Numbered from the stretch's first letter, positions 46,713 through 55,037 are shown. The stretch is 64,000 bases of DNA from Bacteroidales bacterium (GCA_004557565.1 SFGS01000001.1:1-64000), one strand, 5' to 3'. The notes: generated from the sequence alone by a model not told the origin. Numbers and translations are program-made.

Positions 46713-47987
46713 ATGATGATAAAACAAATTCCTGTTCTACTGATTACAGGCTATCTTGGCAGTGGCAAGACCACTCTTCTCAACAGAATTTTGAACAACA
46801 AGCGTGGCATTAAGTTTGCCGTGATTGTAAACGATATTGGCGAAGTGAACATTGATGCCAACTTGATTGAACAAGGAGGCGTGGTGGGCAAAAAAGACGA
46901 TAGTCTTGTAGCTCTACAAAATGGTTGCATCTGCTGCACGCTGAAAATGGATCTCGTGGAGCAACTTCACGACATCACTTGCATGGATAAGTTCGACTAC
47001 ATCGCGATTGAGGCAAGCGGCATTTGCGAACCTGAACCTATTGCTCAAACCATCTGCTCTATTCCGCAAATGGGAAAGAAATATCTTGAAAACGGATTGG
47101 CACGCCTCGATTGCATCGTGACCGTGGTCGATGCGCTGCGTATGCGTGATGAGTTTGGCTGCGGCGACGACTTGATGAAGAAGCATATCGGTGAGGAGGA
47201 TATTGAAAACCTCGTTATCCAACAAGTGGAATTTTGCAACAAGATTCTCTTGAATAAGGTGGATGAAGTTTCACCTGAAGAACTTGACCGTATCAAGAAG
47301 ATTATCCGTGCGCTCCAGCCCAAAGCAGAGATTTTGGAATGTAACTATGGCGATGTGGATTTCGACAAGATTCTCCACACAGGCTTGTTCAATTTTGAAA
47401 AGGTGGTTACTTCTGCCACATGGATTCGCGAACTCGAAGGCCATCACGATGAGGATGAGCATGAGCACGAAGAAGAACACGAGCATGAACATGATCATGA
47501 ACACGAAGACCACGAACATCATCACCACGACCATGACCACGAGGAAGATGAAGAAGGTCATCACCATCACGGACATCACCACCATCATCACCACGATGAG
47601 GGCGAAGCTGAGGAATATGGTATCGGAACATTCGTGTACTACCGCCGCCCAGCGTTCAACTTGGAGAATTTCGACCACTTCGTGGCTACCAAATGGCCAA
47701 AGAATGTGATTCGTGCAAAGGGCGTGTGCTATTTCACCGACGAACCCGACATGTGCTACCTATTTGAGCAAGCAGGTCAGCAAAAAACGATTCGTCAGGC
47801 AGGTAAATTCTATGCCACAATGCCTGAAAACGAACTGCAACGAATGCTCGACACCGATCCAACTTTGCGCCGTGATTGGGACGAGACCTACGGCGACCGT
47901 ATGCAAAAAATCGTATTCATCGGCCAAAACCTCGACAAGGAAGAAATCACACGCCTCCTCGACGAGTGCCTCGAATACTCTTTCTAA
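46713..47987 (+). CDS. CobW/COG0523 G3E GTPase with His-rich loop
   Basis: 424 residues. Walker A GYLGSGKTT (about 13-21), the metal-binding CxCC motif in GCICCTLKMDL (about 70), LNKVDEV (the G4 NKxD), and a C-terminal CobW_C domain (from about 305). Between the domains, residues 246-305 are almost wholly His, Glu and Asp. The family delivers metal, often zinc, to client proteins. The client and metal here are not indicated; neighbours are peptidases (DPP IV) rather than a cobalamin cluster. Confidence 0.92.
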   Translation: MMIKQIPVLLITGYLGSGKTTLLNRILNNKRGIKFAVIVNDIGEVNIDANLIEQGGVVGKKDDSLVALQNGCICCTLKMDLVEQLHDITCMDKFDYIAIEASGICEPEPIAQTICSIPQMGKKYLENGLARLDCIVTVVDALRMRDEFGCGDDLMKKHIGEEDIENLVIQQVEFCNKILLNKVDEVSPEELDRIKKIIRALQPKAEILECNYGDVDFDKILHTGLFNFEKVVTSATWIRELEGHHDEDEHEHEEEHEHEHDHEHEDHEHHHHDHDHEEDEEGHHHHGHHHHHHHDEGEAEEYGIGTFVYYRRPAFNLENFDHFVATKWPKNVIRAKGVCYFTDEPDMCYLFEQAGQQKTIRQAGKFYATMPENELQRMLDTDPTLRRDWDETYGDRMQKIVFIGQNLDKEEITRLLDECLEYSF

Positions 47988-48006
47988 TCTAATTTAGAAA
48001 ATATAC

Positions 48007-48048
48007 AACAAAAGGGTGCACCTACAAAATAGGCGCACCCTTTTGTTG
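48007..48048. terminator. Bidirectional terminator after the CobW-type gene
   Basis: Fourteen-base arms CAACAAAAGGGTGC/GCACCCTTTTGTTG (48007-48020, 48035-48048) between convergent genes. Confidence 0.85.
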
Positions 48049-48068
48049 TGCTTATGTGTGTGGGGAGA

Positions 48069-48575
48069 TTATTTTGAGGTGGCCATGATTATGCATTTTG
48101 GCTCTACACCTGTGGTTGATTGCTTTTTTGCTTCTTCGGCATATTTTTTGAAGTCGGCATTATTTTTGTCCTTTATTACCTTAACGGTTGACAACGCAAA
48201 TGGCTTCAATGAAGTAAACTCCGACACCGAAACCAGTTTTCCATCGAGCACAAATACTGCTTCACCAGAAAGGTAGTGGCTTGCATCTTCTGAAGAAGTG
48301 ATGCTTTCGCCGTCTTTTAAGGGGCGGACAGACTGAAACACGCTCACCTTCTTCACGCCGCCCTTACTCGCCACATAGTCATCGGTAAGAATTACGTGCA
48401 CGTTGGTGCCCTCACCTATGGTGTAGTTTGCTATGGTTTTGCCTTTGAGTTGTGAGCCGTCGAAGTTTTCCACTTTTTTGCCGTTGATGATGTAAGTGGG
48501 GGCTTTTACATTTTCTGCGGCAAGACATGCTACGCTAATGATAGCTATTGCCAAAAATAAAACTGTTCTTTTCAT
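48069..48575 (-). CDS. Exported protein of unknown function
   Basis: 168 residues with a signal peptide (MKRTVLFLAIAIISVACLAAE). The body has YIINGKKVENFDGSQLKGKTI, an 'xNGKxV' pattern seen in TonB-plug-like and peptidase-regulatory segments of Bacteroidetes exported proteins. No family can be named. It lies 12 bases after the membrane-partner gene of the ECF sigma factor and is probably in the same operon. Confidence 0.65.
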   Translation of the reverse strand: MKRTVLFLAIAIISVACLAAENVKAPTYIINGKKVENFDGSQLKGKTIANYTIGEGTNVHVILTDDYVASKGGVKKVSVFQSVRPLKDGESITSSEDASHYLSGEAVFVLDGKLVSVSEFTSLKPFALSTVKVIKDKNNADFKKYAEEAKKQSTTGVEPKCIIMATSK

Positions 48576-48587
48576 AATGATAAGAGT

Positions 48588-49316
48588 TTAGTTATTAATT
48601 AATTGAGTTGTTAATTTCAAGGACGTGCCATCACTGCTTCGCTGAAGTAAAAATGAACTGGCTTCACCATCAGTGCACATCACATTCACCAAAAATCCAT
48701 TTTTGTGCGGCTTGGCAGTGATTGATGCATATTCTGCGTCCATCGTGGTGAGCACACTCACCGTTTCGAGCAGTTCGGTGGTGCTGACTTCATCGGTGGT
48801 TGGTGCTTGAACCCCTTTTTCGGCAATGCGCTTTGCCTTTTTGCGATGCTTCATTGCTGGCTGCTGCTCCTTGTGTGCCAAAAGTGTGGGGCTTTCTATT
48901 TGTTCTCGCATTGTATCTTTTTTATCATCCTCACTTTTTTCTGCCACTTTTTTTACCTCATTTTGGGTAATGACAGGCTTTTGTGATATTGTAGGAGATG
49001 GTGCGATGTCCTTATAATACAGCCACGCTCCTGCCAGCACGGCTATTATCGCACAAGCCACTGCACTCCATCGCAGCAAGCTCACCACAATCCCCTTTTT
49101 TGAAGGAGTGGGTGCAAGCATTGCGTCGATTTCCTCATCGCTGAAATCATAAGCATCGGTCGTAAAGCTACTAAACAGCTCTTGATACGCTGCCCATTTA
49201 GCAGGCACATTGTCGGCACTGTTGAAGTATTCCGAAAGCGTTTGCTCTTCGGCTTCCGTGCTTTGCCCTTCAAGAAACTTTTCAAGAAGCGATGCGATAT
49301 ATTCGTTTTGTTTCAT
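48588..49316 (-). CDS. Putative membrane anti-sigma partner
   Basis: 242 residues. A cytoplasmic N-terminus (KFLEGQSTEAEEQTLSEYF, the EGxxTxxE start common in anti-sigma N-terminal helices) is followed by a single TM helix at about 84-104 and a charged periplasmic part. No zinc-binding HxxxCxxC was seen. Start overlaps the sigma factor stop (ATGA), so the pair is coupled, which supports an anti-sigma role by position. Confidence 0.65.
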   Translation of the reverse strand: MKQNEYIASLLEKFLEGQSTEAEEQTLSEYFNSADNVPAKWAAYQELFSSFTTDAYDFSDEEIDAMLAPTPSKKGIVVSLLRWSAVACAIIAVLAGAWLYYKDIAPSPTISQKPVITQNEVKKVAEKSEDDKKDTMREQIESPTLLAHKEQQPAMKHRKKAKRIAEKGVQAPTTDEVSTTELLETVSVLTTMDAEYASITAKPHKNGFLVNVMCTDGEASSFLLQRSSDGTSLKLTTQLINN

Positions 49317-49807
49317 AACTTGACTCCTTTCATTTGATTTAGTAGCTGCATTCTTGCTTTACTTATCATACCGCGCACCGATGATTCCGTGGCGCCTATG
49401 ATTTTTGCAATGTCGGCATACGACAAGTTTTCCACATTGCGCATACGGATGATGGCTCGTTGCTTATCGCTCAGCGAGCGAATGCCTTGTTGCAAATTCT
49501 GCAAATTCTCCTGCTCCACCAGTTGCTTTTCCGGGTTCCCAGTCCCAGCAATTGATTCTGCCCTATCGATGGCTACGCAGGATTTGGCATCGCGCAATAT
49601 GTTGAGGGAAACGTTTTTGCAAACCACCGATGCCATATTCCTCATTTTTGTGGCATCGGGTATCCGGTCTTTTGCCAACCATAGCCTGACAAGAGTTTCT
49701 TGCGCAGCGTCTTCTGCGCTGTCGGCATCGCCCAGATAGTGCTTTGCCTGACTGAGCAAGTGGCTCCGCAGATGCTCTGCTTCTGTGATAAACTCTTGTA
49801 TCTCCAT
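49313..49807 (-). CDS. ECF-type RNA polymerase sigma factor
   Basis: 164 residues. Sigma region 2 contains DAAQETLVRLW (about 33-43). Region 4 is LSDKQRAIIRMRNVENLSYADIAKIIG followed by the helix-turn-helix ATESSVRGMISKAR. No anti-sigma or extension domain is fused. First gene of a three-gene unit. The regulon cannot be read from this window. Confidence 0.9.
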   Translation of the reverse strand: MEIQEFITEAEHLRSHLLSQAKHYLGDADSAEDAAQETLVRLWLAKDRIPDATKMRNMASVVCKNVSLNILRDAKSCVAIDRAESIAGTGNPEKQLVEQENLQNLQQGIRSLSDKQRAIIRMRNVENLSYADIAKIIGATESSVRGMISKARMQLLNQMKGVKL

Positions 49808-49820
49808 CGTCGTTTATTTT

Positions 49821-49848
49821 GCGTTTCTATTATAATAACACGAAACGC
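49821..49848. promoter_or_regulatory. Inverted repeat upstream of the ECF sigma gene
   Basis: GCGTTTC (49821-49827) and GAAACGC (49842-49848) are separated by 14 AT-rich bases, 14 bases ahead of the sigma start codon. It could be an operator or a leader hairpin. Confidence 0.4.
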
Positions 49849-49883
49849 GACCTTTCGCTACGCAAAAACTAAATTTTTTCAAA

Positions 49884-49920
49884 AAAAAGATGCCACCAAC
49901 AGTGTGGCGGCATCTTTAAT
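49884..49920 (-). terminator. Terminator of the etf-acyl-CoA dehydrogenase operon
   Basis: Arms AAAGATGCCAC and GGCGGCATCTTT (49886-49916) with T runs on the minus strand, 37 bases after the dehydrogenase stop. Confidence 0.8.
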
Positions 49921-49952
49921 ATAAAGTGTTTTAACTATTTCGCTATGAAAGA

Positions 49953-51686
49953 TTATTCAGCAGGTGCTTCTTCAGGAGTAGCTACGAGGAAATCAGCGAG
50001 GTCTTCTGCCTTAAATTCCTTGATGTAAGCATAGTGACCAGCAACAGTGCCTTCAGCGTAGCGAACATATACGTTAGCGCTCTTAGCGAAGAGTTCTGGA
50101 GCACGGGTAGCGTCGTCGAGGATAAGGAGCGACATGATGATTTCTGCAGTCATTTCGTAGAGGCGGCGTGCCAAGAAGTCGTGGAGGTCGTTGTTGCCAG
50201 CAGCCTTCACATAGTTGATAGCATCTTCATACTTTTCAACCATCTTAGCCACACGATCCTTCAATGTTTGGAATTCAGGAGCCACTTCTTTTTCGAGCAT
50301 TTCCTTGATGATACCAAGGTAAGTGCCGTTGGTCACATAGCGGATAGCTGCCACCACTTGAAGTTGGGTAGTACCTTCGTAGATAGAGAAGATACGAGCG
50401 TCGCGGAACAAGCGTTGGCACTTGTATTCCATGATGAAGCCCGAACCACCGTGAACCGAGATAGCATCGTAAGCGTTTTGGTTGGCGTATTCTGAGTTCA
50501 TACCCTTTGCCAGTGGAGTGAACGCATCGGCAAGGCGAGAATAAAGCTTCATTTCCTTGCGCTCTTCTGGAGTGAGCGTGCGGTCGCGAGCGATGTCTTC
50601 GAGTGCCTTGTAGATATCAACGTAGCGAGCGGTTTGGTAAAGAATCGAACGGCCAGCGTCGAGTTTAGCCTTCATACGGCTGAGCATGTCGTAAACGGCT
50701 GGGAAGTTGATAATCTTCTTACCGAATTGAGCGCGTTCTTTAGCGTAAGCGAGAGCTTCGTTGTAAGCTTCTTGCTCCACACCCACTGATTGAGCGGCGA
50801 TACCGAGGCGAGCACCGTTCATCAATGCCATCACATATTTGATAAGGCCGAGGCGAGTGCTACCGCAGAGTTCAGCCTTTGCGTTCTTATAGGTAAGTTC
50901 GCATGTTGGTGAACCGTGAATACCAAGTTTGTGCTCAATGTGGCGAACATCTACACCGCCATCACGCTTGTCGTAGATAAACATTGACAAGCCACGACCG
51001 TCCTTAGTGCCTTCTTCAGAGCGAGCGAGCACCAAGTGAATATCAGAGTCGCCGTTGGTGATGAAACGCTTCACACCGTTCAAGCGCCAGCAGTTGTTTT
51101 CTTCATCGAAAGTGGCTTTGAGCATCACGCGTTGGAGGTCGGAACCTGCATCAGGTTCGGTCAAGTCCATCGACATGGTTTCGCCAGCAGAGATGCGAGG
51201 AATGTATTTTTGGCGTTGTTCTTCGCTACCAAATTCGTAGAGTGTGTCGATACAGCTTTGGAGGCTCCACACATTTTGGAAACCTGCGTCGGCAGCTGAA
51301 ATGATTTCACTCAACATTGAGAATGTGGTGTTAGGAAGATTCAAACCACCGTAGCGGCGAGGCATCGACACGCCCCAAAGGCCAGCCTTGCGGGTAGCGT
51401 CGAGGTTCTCGTAAGTTTTGCTTGCATAAATCATACGACCGTTTTCCAAGTGAGGACCTTCGAGGTCAACATCTTCAGAGTTTGGTTCGATGATGTTGGC
51501 TGCAACATCGCCTGTGATGTCGAGAATACGCTTGTAGTTTTCGATAGCGTCCTCATAGCATACAGGAGCATCGGCAAACTTGTCTTTATCTTCGTAATTA
51601 CGTTCCTTGAGATCAACAATTCGCTTCATGAGCGGATGGCTCAAGTGGAATTCAATTTCAGGATGATCAGTATAGTAATTAGCCAT
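49953..51686 (-). CDS. Acyl-CoA dehydrogenase
   Basis: 577 residues, the long form with an extra C-terminal region of about 150 residues. FAD and substrate features are SMDLTEPDAGSD (about 170), WRLNGVKRFITNGD and YEGTTQLQ, in which Glu is the catalytic base. It uses ETF as electron acceptor, and etfB and etfA lie directly upstream. A four-helix-bundle gene is inserted between. The acyl chain length cannot be told. Confidence 0.93.
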   Translation of the reverse strand: MANYYTDHPEIEFHLSHPLMKRIVDLKERNYEDKDKFADAPVCYEDAIENYKRILDITGDVAANIIEPNSEDVDLEGPHLENGRMIYASKTYENLDATRKAGLWGVSMPRRYGGLNLPNTTFSMLSEIISAADAGFQNVWSLQSCIDTLYEFGSEEQRQKYIPRISAGETMSMDLTEPDAGSDLQRVMLKATFDEENNCWRLNGVKRFITNGDSDIHLVLARSEEGTKDGRGLSMFIYDKRDGGVDVRHIEHKLGIHGSPTCELTYKNAKAELCGSTRLGLIKYVMALMNGARLGIAAQSVGVEQEAYNEALAYAKERAQFGKKIINFPAVYDMLSRMKAKLDAGRSILYQTARYVDIYKALEDIARDRTLTPEERKEMKLYSRLADAFTPLAKGMNSEYANQNAYDAISVHGGSGFIMEYKCQRLFRDARIFSIYEGTTQLQVVAAIRYVTNGTYLGIIKEMLEKEVAPEFQTLKDRVAKMVEKYEDAINYVKAAGNNDLHDFLARRLYEMTAEIIMSLLILDDATRAPELFAKSANVYVRYAEGTVAGHYAYIKEFKAEDLADFLVATPEEAPAE

Positions 51687-51752
51687 AACTGTAATATTAA
51701 GCTTTTGTTCTTTATTAAATGATTAAATCTTAAGAAGCTGGAAGTTTATTTT

Positions 51753-51787
51753 GAAGTTAAGAAGTTATGAAGTTAAGAAGTTAAGAC
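51753..51787 (+). repeat. Left arm of inverted repeat flanking the four-helix-bundle gene
   Basis: 35 bases built from repeated GAAGTTAAGAAGTTA, matching the reverse complement of 52231-52266 except for one added base and one AT change at the centre. Confidence 0.85.
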
Positions 51788-51826
51788 GAATGTCTTTTTG
51801 CTTGTAACTTCAACACCTGTTGCTTG

Positions 51827-52216
51827 TTATAAATCATCTTGGCTTGTCGCAACATTATTTATAATTGCTTTACAATAGCCATTGAGCAGTTTGCTTGTTT
51901 CTTCAATCAGTGAGCGCATCTTATCAAAATCATTTGGCTTGAGAAACTCCAAATCCCTTGAGAGGATATGATAATCTCTACATTCTTCCAAACTTCCTTG
52001 AGCGATATTGAAGAATCGCAATTTATCGGATTTCCCGATTTTCTTGTACCCTTCCGCAATATTCGCTTCTATTGAAACTGAGGCTCTACGAAATTGAGAA
52101 GTAAGACCATATTTCTCGTCTGTTGGAAATTGGCGTGTAACTTTATATACGAAAAGCACAAAAGCATGGGCTTTTTGCCAAACTTGAAGATTTTCGAAAC
52201 TGTAAGTGACAGCCAT
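51827..52216 (-). CDS. Four-helix-bundle protein (S23/Avd-like)
   Basis: 129 residues from the ATG at 52216; an in-frame TTG six bases earlier is less likely. Motifs are YSFENLQVWQKAHAFVLFVY at the start, FPTDEKYGLTSQFRRASVSIEANIAEGY in the middle and ARRA-like helix ends, typical of the TIGR02436 family of proteins encoded in 23S rRNA intervening sequences and in diversity-generating retroelements. No RNA gene or reverse transcriptase is next to it. It interrupts the etfBA-dehydrogenase operon in the same orientation and is bracketed by 35-bp inverted repeats. Confidence 0.9.
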   Translation of the reverse strand: MAVTYSFENLQVWQKAHAFVLFVYKVTRQFPTDEKYGLTSQFRRASVSIEANIAEGYKKIGKSDKLRFFNIAQGSLEECRDYHILSRDLEFLKPNDFDKMRSLIEETSKLLNGYCKAIINNVATSQDDL

Positions 52217-52230
52217 AATCAAAAGGTATT

Positions 52231-52266
52231 GTCTTAACTTCTTAACTTCTTTAACTTCTTAACTTC
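52231..52266 (-). repeat. Right arm of inverted repeat flanking the four-helix-bundle gene
   Basis: 36 bases, GTCTTAACTTCTTAACTTC and so on, the inverse of 51753-51787. It ends 7 bases from the etfA stop codon. Confidence 0.85.
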
Positions 52267-52273
52267 TGAAGTA

Positions 52274-53296
52274 TTACTTTGAATTTTGCTTGTAATACTT
52301 GATGAGTTTTGGAACCACTTCTTCCACAGTGCCATTGATCACGTAGTCGGCAATCTTGTTGATTGGAGCATCTGGGTCGTTGTTGATAGAGATGATGATA
52401 CCAGCCTCTTGCATACCAGCGATGTGCTGAATCTGACCAGAGATACCGCAAGCGATATACACCTTTGGGTGAACGGTAACACCAGTTTGACCCACTTGGC
52501 GATCAGCTGCCACCCAGCCAGCATCAACTGCCGCACGAGATGCGCCCACTTCGCCGTGGAGTTCCTTTGCGAGGGTGAAGAGTTGGTCGAAACCTTCCTT
52601 GCTGCCCACGCCGTAGCCACCAGCCACTACGATTGCCGCACCCTTGAGGTTGTGCTTAGCGGCTTCCACGTGGCGGTCGATAACTTTAACCACGAAGTCG
52701 GTGGTTGGAACATATTTTGCTACTTCTGGGTAAACCACCTCGCCCTTAGCCTTGCCTTCGTAAATGGCTTTCTGCATCACGCCAGAGCGAACGGTTGCCA
52801 TTTGTGGGCGGTTTTCTGGGTTGACGATAGTAGCCACAATATTGCCACCAAAAGCAGGACGAATCTGATAGAGCAGATTGTCGTAGTGCTTCTTGGTCTT
52901 GATGTCGTCGTATTCGCCGATTTCAAGTTCGGTACAGTCGGCGGTAAGACCGCTGAAAAGTGAAGAAGAAACGCGTGGACCGAGGTCACGGCCAATCACA
53001 GTTGCGCCCATGAGGCAGATTTGTGGCTTTTCTTCCTTAAAGAGGTTCACCAGCACTGAGGTGTGAGGGGCAGAAGTGTAGGGGAACAAGCCTTCAGCAT
53101 CGAAAACGTGGAGTTTGTCAACACCGTAAGGGAGAATTTGGTCTTCCACCTTACCCTTAATATCAGTACCAGCTACAACAGCTTCGAGCTCCACACCAAG
53201 TTCGTTAGCCAATTTGCGGCCCTTGGTGAGCAATTCTTGAGATACTTCGGCAACAGTAGTGCCTTCAATCTCGCAATATACAAATACGTTATTCAT
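52274..53296 (-). CDS. etfA: Electron transfer flavoprotein alpha subunit
   Basis: 340 residues. The C-terminal FAD-binding signature is present (VTVHPKVYIACGISGQIQH followed by MQEAGIIISINND and DAPI). GGYGVGSKEGF precedes it. With EtfB it carries electrons from the acyl-CoA dehydrogenase. 18-base gap after etfB. Confidence 0.96.
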   Translation of the reverse strand: MNNVFVYCEIEGTTVAEVSQELLTKGRKLANELGVELEAVVAGTDIKGKVEDQILPYGVDKLHVFDAEGLFPYTSAPHTSVLVNLFKEEKPQICLMGATVIGRDLGPRVSSSLFSGLTADCTELEIGEYDDIKTKKHYDNLLYQIRPAFGGNIVATIVNPENRPQMATVRSGVMQKAIYEGKAKGEVVYPEVAKYVPTTDFVVKVIDRHVEAAKHNLKGAAIVVAGGYGVGSKEGFDQLFTLAKELHGEVGASRAAVDAGWVAADRQVGQTGVTVHPKVYIACGISGQIQHIAGMQEAGIIISINNDPDAPINKIADYVINGTVEEVVPKLIKYYKQNSK

Positions 53297-53314
53297 TGTC
53301 GTTGTGTACTACTA

Positions 53315-54193
53315 TTAACCAATAATTTTTTCTTCCAATAATTCTTCAATCAAGCCTGCAATGTCTTCATCGCTACCGGTGAGGGTCTTGCTTTCCTTGG
53401 CTTGGAACACGATGTTTTTCACGGTCTTCACCTTTGTAGGCGAACCGCTCAAACCGCACTGTTGTGGGTCGCCGTCCACGTCAGCCACGCTCCATTCGTT
53501 GAGAGTGAGGTATGGACGCTCGTTGTAGAGTTCTTTCCAAGGTTCTTCGCCAGTGCGCTCCATCGGGCAAGTGGCGTATTTGTATTTCATCACCAGCTTA
53601 GCGTTGCATGGGCGGCAAGGGGCTGCGCTACCGTTCACTGTGATTACCACTGGAAGTGGAGCTTCCACAGTTTCCACACCACCATCAATCATGCGGCGAA
53701 TAGTGGCAACGCCATTTTCCACCTTGAGGATTTCTTCGGCGTAGGTCACTTGGTTCAAACCGAGCTTTTGAGCCACCTGTGGGCCCACTTGGGCAGTATC
53801 GCCGTCGATAGCCTGACGGCCACCAATCACAATATCAACAGGCTTTTCAGCGCTGATTTTCTTGATGGCTGTGGCAAGTGCGTAGCTGGTTGCCAATGTG
53901 TCGGCACCAGCGAAAAGGCGGTCGGTAAGCAACCAGCCTGTGTCGGCACCGCGGTACAAACCTTGACGAATAATTTCACCTGCACGTGGAGGACCCATGG
54001 TGAGCATACCGATAGTGGAACCAGGATGCTGCTCCTTCAAGCGAAGGGCTTGCTCCAATGCGTTTAAATCTTCAGGGTTGAAGATAGCAGGAAGTGCCGC
54101 ACGGTTGATAGTGCCGTCGGCCTTCATAGCATCTTTGCCAACGTTGCGGGTATCGGGCACCTGCTTAGCCAGCACAATGATATTCAAACTCAT
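53315..54193 (-). CDS. etfB: Electron transfer flavoprotein beta subunit
   Basis: 292 residues. AMP-binding features are VLAKQVPDTRNVG at the start, EQALRLKEQHPG, and DIVIGGRQAIDGDTAQVGPQ. Somewhat longer than the 250-260 usual for EtfB, with a C-terminal acidic tail (EDIAGLIEELLEEK). First gene of the operon, with a minus-strand TAATTTTG box at 54286-54293. Confidence 0.95.
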   Translation of the reverse strand: MSLNIIVLAKQVPDTRNVGKDAMKADGTINRAALPAIFNPEDLNALEQALRLKEQHPGSTIGMLTMGPPRAGEIIRQGLYRGADTGWLLTDRLFAGADTLATSYALATAIKKISAEKPVDIVIGGRQAIDGDTAQVGPQVAQKLGLNQVTYAEEILKVENGVATIRRMIDGGVETVEAPLPVVITVNGSAAPCRPCNAKLVMKYKYATCPMERTGEEPWKELYNERPYLTLNEWSVADVDGDPQQCGLSGSPTKVKTVKNIVFQAKESKTLTGSDEDIAGLIEELLEEKIIG

Positions 54194-54285
54194 AATTTGT
54201 TGTTTAATATAATTTTAATTTGTTATTTCAGAGTTGCAGTATCGCTTTGAGAGGAAATAGCTCCCAAAACGGCACAAAAACTATG

Positions 54286-54293
54286 CAAAATTA
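54286..54293 (-). promoter_or_regulatory. Promoter -7 box of etfBA
   Basis: TAATTTTG on the minus strand, giving etfB a leader of about 85 bases. Confidence 0.5.
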
Positions 54294-54368
54294 CACAAAA
54301 ACGAGCAGAATACCAAAGCATTAATCGCTATTAAAATTTATTAATAAACCATTCAGATTACGCAAAAG

Positions 54369-54593
54369 AAAAATACATTTATGACAACTTCCCCACAAAT
54401 AATAACATTCCTTAACAAAATCAGCGCAGGTTTATCCCTCAATTTTGCTTGAAATTACAGGAGTTGGATTGGTGCGAAGAATTCTGGGAGGTGGAAGTTT
54501 GGCTTTTCTGATTTGATTGGCGCCCATGAAAGGTAATGAGGGTGGGTGGCTTTTCCTGCGCATTTGTAGAAATTGCCAGAAATGTGTGAGGGC
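54369..54593. repeat. Left copy of a 225-bp direct duplication
   Basis: Aligns without gaps to 56838-57062 (offset 2469 bases) with nine substitutions, about 96% identity, in two clusters. It covers DNA beyond the CBM9-like gene plus its last 45 or so codons. It ends exactly where an IS end (CCTGACTTCGTCA) begins. Confidence 0.92.
54455..54592 (-). pseudogene. C-terminal fragment of a second CBM9-like gene copy
   Basis: About 45 codons of the gene at 56924-57574 repeated in the left duplicate. The frame is open to its own stop and reads HISGNFYKCAGKATHPHYL, then ends FFAPIQLL where the full gene has FFARIQLV. It has no start and is cut at the IS end. Confidence 0.85.
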
Positions 54594-54690
54594 CTGACTT
54601 CGTCACTCAAAAAACACGTATTTTATAACTGGTTGATAAGCAGTATTTTGTATCTTTGCGTCACCTTATATTGGGTGACGCAAAAGGGAC
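54593..54690 (+). mobile_element. Left end of an IS (IS1634-like), truncated
   Basis: Begins with the terminal repeat CCTGACTTCGTCA and shares its first 38 or so bases with the IS remnant at 56508. It keeps a TATCTTTG promoter box (54651-54658) and a leader hairpin GCGTCACC/GGGTGACGC (54658-54680), but the transposase gene that should follow is missing. Orientation is the same as the right-hand remnant. Confidence 0.7.
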
Positions 54691-54717
54691 GGTTGAAACA
54701 TCCCATTTTCAACTCAC

Positions 54718-54830
54718 CTATTCCTTTTTTTTATCAGCCCCTTCCGATGTGCCTGCTCCCAACATGCTCATTACATAATCAGGATTTTTAAAGTTCTTAC
54801 GCCACCATGATTCGCCGCCTTCGGCGACAT
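54718..54830 (-). pseudogene. C-terminal remnant of an unidentified protein
   Basis: A minus-strand frame reads AEGGESWWRKNFKNPDYVMS and then MLGAGTSEGADKKKE before a TAG at 54718. The amino acid make-up looks like a real protein C-terminus, but no start or upstream domain is left. The parent family was not recognised. Confidence 0.35.
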
Positions 54831-54950
54831 TGATTATTAAAAAAAATCTAGTGTTCTATCGCTCCAGATACAGGAAGAACCATAAGAAGTCTTTAATGAC
54901 AAATGACCTTAATGGCCACGAGCAATGGCGCACTTATGGGGTTCATTTAC

Positions 54951-54994
54951 ATGTCACCCATTGGGGGTACGATTATATGTCACTCATTGGGGGG
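54951..54994. repeat. Paired 17-bp repeats resembling an IS21-type end
   Basis: ATGTCACCCATTGGGGG (54951-54967) and ATGTCACTCATTGGGGG (54977-54993) differ at one base and lie 9 bases apart. Repeated TGTCAC-containing motifs near a terminus are typical of IS21-family elements; no istA or istB remains. Confidence 0.4.
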
Positions 54995-55037
54995 CAAGGA
55001 GTTAGGCTACCTATTTTATTAGAATTCTCTTAAAAAT

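Noticed and set aside
47263..47709. Frames of 74-148 codons on both strands in the His-rich part of the CobW-type gene
   Set aside because: Alternating CAT/GAC-type codons leave all frames open; only the plus frame from 46713 has the family motifs.
51827..52216. Diversity-generating retroelement Avd gene
   Set aside because: No reverse transcriptase, template repeat or variable repeat is nearby; only the protein family resemblance remains.
54811..54826. TCGCCGCC/GGCGA hairpin as a terminator
   Set aside because: The stem is short and no T run follows on the plus strand. It lies within the orphan coding tail, so it was not called.
54573..55033. Plus-strand frames of 67-72 codons left of the GIY-YIG operon
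   Set aside because: They cross the IS end and repeated sequences, have no start signals or known motifs, and look like chance frames in debris.
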